A stretch of DNA of 64,000 nt from Paenibacillus bovis. Lineage in GTDB: Bacteria; Bacillota; Bacilli; Paenibacillales; Paenibacillaceae. The notes below the pieces were generated by a model. The model made no database searches, was not told the origin of the DNA, and saw nothing but the letters and a program-made list of their open reading frames with translations. Positions 57,661 to 64,000 of the stretch are shown piece after piece; positions within the stretch are counted from its first letter, which is position 1; each line of letters starts with the position of its first letter. The DNA is taken from the NCBI RefSeq assembly GCF_001421015.2, contig NZ_CP013023.1:2287501-2351500 (forward strand), given 5' to 3'. A program made the position numbers and the translations under genes.

Positions 57661-58320
57661 ATGCCTAACCGCAAAGGATTTGATGAAAGTCTCGATGAAC
57701 TCCGGCATCTACTTACCGCCATGGGAGATCATGTGATCGAGGCACTGGAAGATGCGGTAAAGTCACTGCAGACCATGGACACGGCCAAAGCCAAAGCCGT
57801 CGTGGACAATGACTATCGCCTGAATGAAATGGAAGAGAAGATCATGGATATCGGTTCCCGCCTGATTGTGACCCAGCAGCCGGTTGCCAAGGATCTGCGC
57901 CGCATCATTGTCGCATTCAAGATTTCCAGCGATCTGGAACGTATGGGAGATCTGGCACGTGACGTCGCCAAAGTTACTTTGCGTATGCAGGGCTCCAGCC
58001 TAAACAAGCTCCTGGTAGATATCCCGCGCATGTCCGATATCGTTATTCAGATGACCCGGGATTCCATTCAGTCCTATCTGGACGAAAATACGGATCTGGC
58101 TCACAAAGTGGGCAACGATGATGATCAAGTGGATCATATGTACAGCGGCATGATTCGTGAACTGCACCAGCATATGCTGGAGAATGCGGCAGACGGCCCG
58201 CAGGTGATGCTGCTCAATCTGACAGGACGCTATATCGAGCGAATCGCCGATCATGCGACCAATATCGGCGAAAGTGTTGTCTATCTGGTTACCGGTAGAC
58301 GCCCGGATCTGAACAACTGA
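57661..58320 (+). CDS. phoU: Phosphate signalling protein PhoU
   Basis: A 219-residue all-helical protein of two three-helix PhoU repeats. Each repeat shows the metal-binding E/D-rich pattern (VVDNDYRLNEMEEKIMD in the first, VGNDDDQVDHMYSGMI in the second) and RMGDLARDVAK and RYIERIADHATNIGE. PhoU links the Pst transporter to the PhoR kinase and holds the regulon off when phosphate is ample. GAGGAGG lies 6 bases before the ATG. It ends the unit, with a terminator 24 bases after the stop. Confidence 0.96.
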   Translation: MPNRKGFDESLDELRHLLTAMGDHVIEALEDAVKSLQTMDTAKAKAVVDNDYRLNEMEEKIMDIGSRLIVTQQPVAKDLRRIIVAFKISSDLERMGDLARDVAKVTLRMQGSSLNKLLVDIPRMSDIVIQMTRDSIQSYLDENTDLAHKVGNDDDQVDHMYSGMIRELHQHMLENAADGPQVMLLNLTGRYIERIADHATNIGESVVYLVTGRRPDLNN

Positions 58321-58343
58321 CCAATTTCATCGCAATACCACCC

Positions 58344-58376
58344 AAGCACCGGAACTTATCCGGTGCTTTTGTTTTG
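58344..58376 (+). terminator. Terminator of pstB-phoU
   Basis: AAGCACCGGA and TCCGGTGCTT pair (58344-58353, 58359-58368), with a T-rich tail. Confidence 0.88.
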
Positions 58377-58475
58377 GAAAAGGGGGCCTTGTGGTATCAT
58401 AGAATAAGCGATGTTATCACTGAAGAACCTCAAAATACGGACTTGTACATGCACGCTTTGACTATAGGAGGATCT

Positions 58476-61160
58476 ATGGAAAAATTTATGTTAATAGATG
58501 GAAATAGTATTATTTACCGCGCCTTTTTTGCTATGCAGCAGCCGATGACTACATCAAGCGGTATGCATACCAATGCGGTGTACGGATTTACCAATATGCT
58601 GCTGCGTTTGCTGGAAGAAGAGAAGCCGACTCATGTCATGGTCGCTTTTGATGCCGGGAAAATCACATTCCGTCACAGCAATTATCAGGACTACAAGGGA
58701 GGTCGTCAAAAGACACCACCTGAGCTGTCCGAGCAATTCCCGCTGCTCAAGGATTTGCTGACAGCCTTCGGCATTTCGCATTATCAGCTGGAAGGCTATG
58801 AAGCGGATGACATTATCGGTACCCTTTCCCTGCATGCCGAGCAAAAAGGCTGCGAAGTGATCGTCATCAGTGGCGACAAGGATATGCTGCAGCTGGCTTC
58901 CGAGCATGTCAAAATCGGTCTGACCCGCAAAGGTGTGAGCGATATTGAAGCCTACGGACCGGCCGAAGTACAGGAACGCTATGGTCTCACGCCGGCGCAG
59001 ATTATCGATCTCAAAGGACTGATGGGCGATGCGTCTGATAATATTCCCGGTATTCCGGGTGTTGGCGAGAAAACAGCACTGAAGCTGCTGCATCAGTATG
59101 GAACTGTCGAAGAAGTACTGGAGCATACAAGTGAACTCAAGGGCAAAATGAAAGAGAAAATCGAAACCCATGCCGACGATGCACGCATGAGCAAGGAACT
59201 GGCGACTATTTTCCGCGAGGTGCCATTCGAGGCGACATGGGACAGCATGAAATACGAAGGGATACAGGCAGCTACTGCTGTATCCGCATTGCAAAAGCTT
59301 GAATTCAAATCGATTCTGCAGCGGCTGGATCTGTCGTCAGCAGCACCAGATGGTGTACTGGATCATCTCGATCTGGATGAAGCCGCCGGACAACAGGCTG
59401 AAGAACTGGCTGTTACAGTAATCGGCGAGGAAGAAATAGCCCAGTTGGAAGCGGCGCTGCCGCAGATTGATGTGGTGCATATCGAGAGCCGCGGAGATAA
59501 TCCGCATCATGCCAGTCTGGTCGGTATCGTACTGTCTGCACCGGATCAATATTTCTTCCTGACTCCCGAGACACTCAAAAGTGAAGCCGCTGCTCCAATT
59601 CGCAGCTGGCTGGCCGATGAATCGATCCCCAAAGATGGTCATGATCTGCATCGCGCTGATCTGGTGCTGTTCTGGGACGATATTCCTTTTGCCGGGGCGC
59701 GGTTTGATATCCAGATTGCCGCATACCTGCTGGACCCTACCGATTCCGGTCAGAGCCTGAGCGTACTCGCTGGCCGCAGCGGTCTGCCGCAGCTGCCGGA
59801 AGATGAGACTGTATTTGGTAAAGGTGCGCGTTACAAAGTGCCGGAAGCAGATGTACTGAGCCTGCACCTGGCTCGCAAAACAGCGACGATTCGTCAGCTG
59901 GTGCCTCTGCAGCGTGAACAATTGGAGCAAAACGAGATGACCAGCCTGTTCGTAGACCTGGAGATGCCACTATCCCGAATTCTGGCGGATATGGAAAAGC
60001 AGGGCGTTGCCGTAAATGCGGATGAACTGCGTGCTCTTGGTAAGGAGTTCGAAGGTCAAATTAATAAGCTGGTTACACAAATCTATGAGCTGGCGGGCAC
60101 CGCATTCAATCTGAATTCACCCAAGCAGCTCGGCGAAATTCTGTTTGAACGGCTTGGATTACCGGTAGACAAGAAAACAAAAACAGGTTATTCCACCAGT
60201 GCCGATGTACTGGAAAAACTGGCACCCTATCATGAGGTTGTGCAGCTGATTTTGAATTATCGCCAGCTCGCCAAGCTGCAATCCACTTATGTAGAAGGAC
60301 TGCTCAAGGAGATTCATCCGAAATCGGGCAAAGTGCATACGTACTTCCGCCAGACGATTACGGCAACCGGACGATTGTCCAGCCAGTTCCCGAACCTGCA
60401 AAATATTCCGATTCGTCTCGAAGAAGGGCGCAAGCTGCGCAAAGTATTTGTGCCTTCCGAGCAAGGCTGGTCGATGCTGGCCGCGGATTATTCGCAGATC
60501 GAGCTGCGTGTACTGGCCCATATTTCCGATGATCCGAGACTGAAGGATGCGTTCCTGCACGATATGGATATTCATACCAAGACGGCGATGGATGTATTTG
60601 GTGTCGACCGTGAGCAGGTGGACAGCAATATGCGCCGCTCTGCCAAAGCGGTCAACTTTGGTATCGTGTATGGGATCAGCGATTATGGACTGTCCCAGAA
60701 TCTGGACATTACCCGCAAGGAAGCAGCCGAATTTATCGCCCAGTATTTTGACGTATTCCAGGGCGTACGCCGTTATATGGATGATATCGTTACCGAAGCC
60801 AAAAAGAACGGCTATGTGAAGACGATGCTGGAACGCCGCCGTTATTTGCCGGAGATTCGTTCCTCCAACTTCAATTTGCGTTCTTTTGCCGAGCGTACAG
60901 CGATGAATACGCCAATTCAGGGAACCGCCGCCGATATTATCAAGCTGGCGATGGTGCATATGGACAAGGCGCTCAAAGATCGCAAGCTTAACAGCCGTAT
61001 GCTGCTGCAGGTACATGATGAATTGGTATTTGAAGTACCTGCCGATGAGATGGAAGAAATGAAAACACTGGTACCACAGGTCATGAAGGAAGCACTGCAG
61101 CTGGCTGTTCCGCTCAAAGCGGACGTGAGCTATGGCTCCAACTGGTACGAAGCGAAATAG
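58476..61160 (+). CDS. polA: DNA polymerase I
   Basis: An 894-residue repair and Okazaki-processing polymerase. The 5'-nuclease domain (about 1-290) starts MLIDGNSIIYRAFFA; a 3'-5' exonuclease-like domain (about 300-490) lacks the metal-binding Asp-x-Glu (it reads VVHIESRGD), so proofreading is lost, as in Bacillus relatives; the polymerase has motif A AADYSQIELRVLAH, motif B RRSAKAVNFGIVYG and motif C LLQVHDELVFEVP. The ATG at 58476 has GGAGG upstream. A longer frame from 58374 overlaps the phoU terminator and is rejected. mutM follows after 25 bases, a typical DNA-repair pairing in Bacilli. Confidence 0.96.
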   Translation: MEKFMLIDGNSIIYRAFFAMQQPMTTSSGMHTNAVYGFTNMLLRLLEEEKPTHVMVAFDAGKITFRHSNYQDYKGGRQKTPPELSEQFPLLKDLLTAFGISHYQLEGYEADDIIGTLSLHAEQKGCEVIVISGDKDMLQLASEHVKIGLTRKGVSDIEAYGPAEVQERYGLTPAQIIDLKGLMGDASDNIPGIPGVGEKTALKLLHQYGTVEEVLEHTSELKGKMKEKIETHADDARMSKELATIFREVPFEATWDSMKYEGIQAATAVSALQKLEFKSILQRLDLSSAAPDGVLDHLDLDEAAGQQAEELAVTVIGEEEIAQLEAALPQIDVVHIESRGDNPHHASLVGIVLSAPDQYFFLTPETLKSEAAAPIRSWLADESIPKDGHDLHRADLVLFWDDIPFAGARFDIQIAAYLLDPTDSGQSLSVLAGRSGLPQLPEDETVFGKGARYKVPEADVLSLHLARKTATIRQLVPLQREQLEQNEMTSLFVDLEMPLSRILADMEKQGVAVNADELRALGKEFEGQINKLVTQIYELAGTAFNLNSPKQLGEILFERLGLPVDKKTKTGYSTSADVLEKLAPYHEVVQLILNYRQLAKLQSTYVEGLLKEIHPKSGKVHTYFRQTITATGRLSSQFPNLQNIPIRLEEGRKLRKVFVPSEQGWSMLAADYSQIELRVLAHISDDPRLKDAFLHDMDIHTKTAMDVFGVDREQVDSNMRRSAKAVNFGIVYGISDYGLSQNLDITRKEAAEFIAQYFDVFQGVRRYMDDIVTEAKKNGYVKTMLERRRYLPEIRSSNFNLRSFAERTAMNTPIQGTAADIIKLAMVHMDKALKDRKLNSRMLLQVHDELVFEVPADEMEEMKTLVPQVMKEALQLAVPLKADVSYGSNWYEAK

Positions 61161-61185
61161 CATAAATAAAGGATAGGTGAATCAT

Positions 61186-62031
61186 ATGCCGGAATTGCCG
61201 GAAGTAGAAACAGTCAGACGCACTCTTAACAGCCTGGTCACCGGCAAGCAAATTGAACGGGTTACCGTATCGCTGCCACGTATTATCCAGCGGCCGGATG
61301 ACCCGCAGCAATTTGCACTGGAACTGCAGGGACATACTATAGAAACCGTTGAACGGCGCGGCAAATTTTTGCGAATTGTAATGGACGGACTGGTTATGGT
61401 CTCCCATCTGCGGATGGAAGGACGCTATGGTGTATATGAACAAAATGAACCGGTAGAAAAACATACCCATGTCATTTTCCATTTTACCGATGGCACGGAA
61501 TTAAGATACAAGGATGTACGTCAGTTCGGCACGATGCATCTGTTCAAAACCGGTGAAGATCTGGAATCCAAACCGCTGATGCAGCTCGGTCAGGAGCCGC
61601 TCGATCCGGAATTTACAACCGAGCAATTTATCCGCGTGATTGGCAAGCGCAAAACGATGATCAAACCGGTACTGCTCAATCAGGCGTACGTGGTAGGAAT
61701 CGGGAATATCTATGTGGATGAGGCACTGTTCCGTGCCGGTATTCACCCGGAGCGTATCGCCGGCGACCTCAGCGAAGAACAGCTGATTCGTCTGCATGAA
61801 GCGATCGTCTCGACACTGACCGATGCGGTGGCAGCCGGTGGATCTTCCATCAAATCCTATGTGAATGGTCAGGGCGAAATGGGAATGTTCCAGCACAGTC
61901 TGCGCATCTATGGACGCAAAGCACAGCCCTGCTATGAATGCGGCACGTTGATCGAGAAAACGGTAGTAGGCGGCAGGGGTACCCATTTCTGTCCGGTCTG
62001 CCAGCCTCTTCCGATACGACAGAAACATTGA
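61186..62031 (+). CDS. mutM: Formamidopyrimidine-DNA glycosylase
   Basis: Removes 8-oxoguanine and ring-opened purines and nicks the strand (AP lyase). The 281-residue enzyme starts MPELPEVETVRR, with Pro2 as the catalytic N terminus after Met removal and Glu3. Lys in RRGKFL, the helix-two-turn-helix LNQAYVVGIGNIYVDEALF, and the zinc finger CYECG...GGRGTHFCPVC are present. The ATG at 61186 has AGGTGA 5 bases ahead; an ATG at 61177 would displace the catalytic proline. polA is upstream and coaE starts 9 bases downstream, so the three likely form an operon. Confidence 0.97.
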   Translation: MPELPEVETVRRTLNSLVTGKQIERVTVSLPRIIQRPDDPQQFALELQGHTIETVERRGKFLRIVMDGLVMVSHLRMEGRYGVYEQNEPVEKHTHVIFHFTDGTELRYKDVRQFGTMHLFKTGEDLESKPLMQLGQEPLDPEFTTEQFIRVIGKRKTMIKPVLLNQAYVVGIGNIYVDEALFRAGIHPERIAGDLSEEQLIRLHEAIVSTLTDAVAAGGSSIKSYVNGQGEMGMFQHSLRIYGRKAQPCYECGTLIEKTVVGGRGTHFCPVCQPLPIRQKH

Positions 62032-62040
62032 GGTGACAGC

Positions 62041-62637
62041 ATGAATATAGGATTAACCGGAGGAATCGCTACGGGGAAAAGTACAGTCTCCGCCTGGCTG
62101 GTGCAGCATGGAGCTGCACTGGTCGATGCGGATCTGATCGCACGGGAAATCATGATGCCTGGTCACCCGGTACTGCAGCAGGTCAGGGAGCGTTTTGGAG
62201 CCCATATGCTGAATGAAGACGGTACACTGAACCGCAAGCAGTTGGGCGAGCATATTTTCACACATCCCGAAGAACGCCAGGCGCTCGAAGGCATTACCCA
62301 TCCGGCGATTCGCGCCCTGATTCACAGCCGCGTAGCCGAGCTGGAAGCAGCCGATCCACAGCGACTGGTTATAGCGGATATTCCCCTGCTGCTTGAAGCG
62401 AGGGATGCTTATCGCTTTGATGAAATTATGGTCGTATATGTACCGCGCGAGATTCAGTTGCAGCGACTGATGCAAAGAGATGGATTGACAGCGGAGCAAG
62501 CAGAGAAGCGGCTGGCTGCGCAGATGGATATCGAGGAGAAAAAGCGGATAGCGGATATTGTGATTGATAACAGCGGCACACCGGAACAGACACAGCAGCA
62601 GCTGCAGCAGTTCTGGGAGAGCAAGAGGTTAGTATGA
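62041..62637 (+). CDS. coaE: Dephospho-CoA kinase
   Basis: Phosphorylates dephospho-CoA at the 3'-hydroxyl to form CoA. The 198-residue enzyme has the P-loop GGIATGKST, the DADLIAREIM motif with the catalytic Asp, the DIPLLLEA stretch and the lid RLMQRDGLTAEQAEKRLAAQM. AGGTGAC precedes the ATG. The stop overlaps the next start by four bases (ATGA). Confidence 0.96.
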   Translation: MNIGLTGGIATGKSTVSAWLVQHGAALVDADLIAREIMMPGHPVLQQVRERFGAHMLNEDGTLNRKQLGEHIFTHPEERQALEGITHPAIRALIHSRVAELEAADPQRLVIADIPLLLEARDAYRFDEIMVVYVPREIQLQRLMQRDGLTAEQAEKRLAAQMDIEEKKRIADIVIDNSGTPEQTQQQLQQFWESKRLV

Positions 62638-63209
62638 ATCAGCTCAAACGGAAACTGATCCGCAAACGGATTTTGCTGCCGCTGTTTCTGGTTGTGCTGG
62701 TGCTGGTCCTGTTTAATACGCGCTGGCTGGCCTGGATCTATCCCATCGAATTCAAAAATGAAATTCGTGCCCATGCTTCGGCATATCAGGTCGATCCGTT
62801 CCTGATTGCTTCCATTATCCGGGTGGAGACCAATTTCCAGCCCAGTATGGAATCGAAAAAGGGTGCGCTTGGCGTCATGCAGTTAATGCCGGATACCGCC
62901 CAGTGGGTAATGGACAAGGCTCATCTGAACAATGTATCGATGGAGACCGTCAAGCACGATGCTGATCCCAATATCGAGATCGGTACGTGGTATCTGGGCA
63001 ACCTGATGCAGCAGTTCGGCGGCAATGAGATCGCGGTGATCGCAGCCTATAATGCCGGCCCGAGCAAGGTCAAAAGCTGGATCAGCAGTGGTCAGTGGGA
63101 TGGTACGCTAGAGCATGCCAAAGATATTCCCTATGGCGAGACGAGACATTATGTGCAACGTGTATTATATTATTATAAGCAATATACCAAATTATATGAC
63201 GCCTTCTGA
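62634..63209 (+). CDS. Membrane-anchored lytic transglycosylase (SLT)
   Basis: A 191-residue protein. The N terminus is basic (MNQLKRKLIRKR) with one membrane helix (about 13-28), and the rest is a family 1 SLT domain: the catalytic Glu in IIRVETNFQP, GALGVMQLMPDTAQW, and AAYNAGPSKVKSW. It cleaves peptidoglycan with formation of 1,6-anhydro ends. It overlaps coaE by four bases and may be co-translated. It resembles the YjbJ-like group of small SLT proteins. Confidence 0.92.
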   Translation: MNQLKRKLIRKRILLPLFLVVLVLVLFNTRWLAWIYPIEFKNEIRAHASAYQVDPFLIASIIRVETNFQPSMESKKGALGVMQLMPDTAQWVMDKAHLNNVSMETVKHDADPNIEIGTWYLGNLMQQFGGNEIAVIAAYNAGPSKVKSWISSGQWDGTLEHAKDIPYGETRHYVQRVLYYYKQYTKLYDAF

Positions 63210-63255
63210 ATAGATGGAACAAACGGCATAAAGGGAAAGGAAGGTGACACTGGAA

Positions 63256-63786
63256 GTGAAATGCCCCTATTGTGGTCACAACGGAACAAAAGTGCTGGAT
63301 TCCCGTCCAGCCAATGACAACAAGTCGATCCGCCGCAGGCGGGAATGCGAGAGCTGCAGCCGACGCTTTACTACATTCGAGATGGTCGAGGTTGCGCCGC
63401 TGATCGTAATCAAAAAAGACGGTAGCCGCGAGGAATTCAGCAGGGACAAGCTACTGCGCGGATTGATTCGTGCGTGCGAGAAACGTCCGGTATCGGTCGA
63501 CCAGCTGGATGCAATTGTCTCGGAGGTTGAGAAAAGTCTGTATGCGACAGCACTGGCTGAGGTAGAGAGCCGGGCTGTAGGCGAGCTGGTGATGGAACAG
63601 CTATATCCGGTAGATGAAGTGGCTTATGTACGCTTTGCCTCGGTTTATCGTCAGTTCAAGGATATTAGCATGTTTATGAAAGAACTGGAAGGGCTGCTGA
63701 ATGATGATTCCAAGCAGGACAAAAAGCCTTCCATCAAGCAGGATGCGATTCTGCCCCAGCATAATCGGGAACGTGAAGACCAATAA
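63256..63786 (+). CDS. nrdR: Transcriptional repressor NrdR
   Basis: A 176-residue ATP-cone repressor of ribonucleotide reductase genes. The zinc ribbon is CPYCGH...CESCSRRF and the ATP-cone starts with [16 protein letters not shown]. It binds NrdR boxes when dATP is high. I chose the GTG at 63256 because AAGGTGA (63241-63247) is 8 bases ahead and it gives the usual MKCPYCGH start; a GTG at 63244 is an alternative. The C-terminal 25 residues are polar and disordered. In Bacillus dnaB and dnaI follow; here a terminator and gene-poor sequence do. Confidence 0.95.
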   Translation: MKCPYCGHNGTKVLDSRPANDNKSIRRRRECESCSRRFTTFEMVEVAPLIVIKKDGSREEFSRDKLLRGLIRACEKRPVSVDQLDAIVSEVEKSLYATALAEVESRAVGELVMEQLYPVDEVAYVRFASVYRQFKDISMFMKELEGLLNDDSKQDKKPSIKQDAILPQHNREREDQ

Positions 63787-63826
63787 TTCGAACCTGCTGC
63801 TTTCTGTATAAGAAAAAGCAACAAAG

Positions 63827-63882
63827 AAGCATCACCGCTTGGAGTTTCCGAATAAGGAAGCAGATAGCAGTGATGCTTTTTG
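63827..63882 (+). terminator. Terminator after nrdR
   Basis: AAGCATCAC (63827-63835) pairs with GTGATGCTT (63870-63878), with a long loop and a T-run. The last 118 bases of the window show no gene. Confidence 0.7.
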
Positions 63883-64000
63883 CGTAGACAGCATGATTGG
63901 TGCCATAACAACAGAAGAATCAGATTAGATAACCTTTTGCCTATTGTCAAAATAAAGACCAAAGCATACAGGCAAAAAAAGACCGCATTCCTGCTTTACT

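Overview
This window reads as a chromosomal segment from a moderate-GC, endospore-forming Firmicute of the Paenibacillus type. Evidence for this is the SUF order sufC-sufD-sufS-sufU-sufB, the sporulation-associated membrane protein YtvI, the Bacillus-like neighbourhood ytoI / dnaE-accD-accA / pyk / fxsA-ytvI / citZ-icd-mdh / phoR-phoP / polA-mutM-coaE-nrdR, strong GGAGG or AGGTGA ribosome sites, and frequent GTG and TTG starts. I see no rRNA or tRNA genes, CRISPR array, prophage or insertion sequence.

Layout. 1-7112: the end of a sensor kinase, a DegV protein, a DUF423 membrane protein, mtnA (methionine salvage), dps with a SigB-like promoter, a small secreted protein, and a two-gene unit ending in a DUF1802 protein. 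7113-8389: a gene-poor stretch with two long imperfect palindromes of one family, a tandem repeat, three phased decamers and a doubtful 65-codon ORF. 8390-13556: the SUF iron-sulfur operon. 13557-15985: an AT-rich patch with an unknown membrane protein, then a MarR regulator and a PaiA-type acetyltransferase behind twin palindromic operators. 16128-27996: assorted housekeeping and orphan genes (DEDDh exonuclease, membrane-anchored FAD oxidoreductase, HD-GYP protein, MoaD-MoaE fusion, YunD-like phosphatase, YfkAB radical SAM protein, CNNM/CorC transporter, HAD phosphatase, YheA, YtoI). 28138-30174: a chemoreceptor with a SigD-type promoter. 30316-39146: dnaE, accD, accA, pyk (no pfkA between accA and pyk), a thioesterase and fxsA. 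39281-44678: ytvI, then a non-PTS sucrose cassette (LacI regulator, H+-symporter, GH32 invertase) whose promoter has an operator in its spacer. 45203-48920: citZ, icd and mdh, with two cre-like sites upstream. 49242-52370: a membrane protein, a stress-type SDR and a BASS transporter, with a third copy of the palindrome family. 52383-58376: a phosphate-control region. 58476-63882: polA, mutM, coaE, a lytic transglycosylase and nrdR.

How parts work together. The phosphate region is the most unusual part. Kinase and regulator are in reversed order (phoR before phoP), pstB-phoU stand without pstS, pstC or pstA, and the gene between phoP and pstB encodes a soluble CBS-pair protein with a chemoreceptor-type signalling hairpin. 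TT(T/A)ACA repeats on an 11-bp period precede phoP and pstB and suggest direct PhoP control. The other candidate for something undescribed is the palindrome family at 7121-7309, 7483-7598 and 51086-51203. Its copies share a core motif, yet both arms have changed together so that pairing is kept. Two of the copies lie directly after intrinsic terminators.
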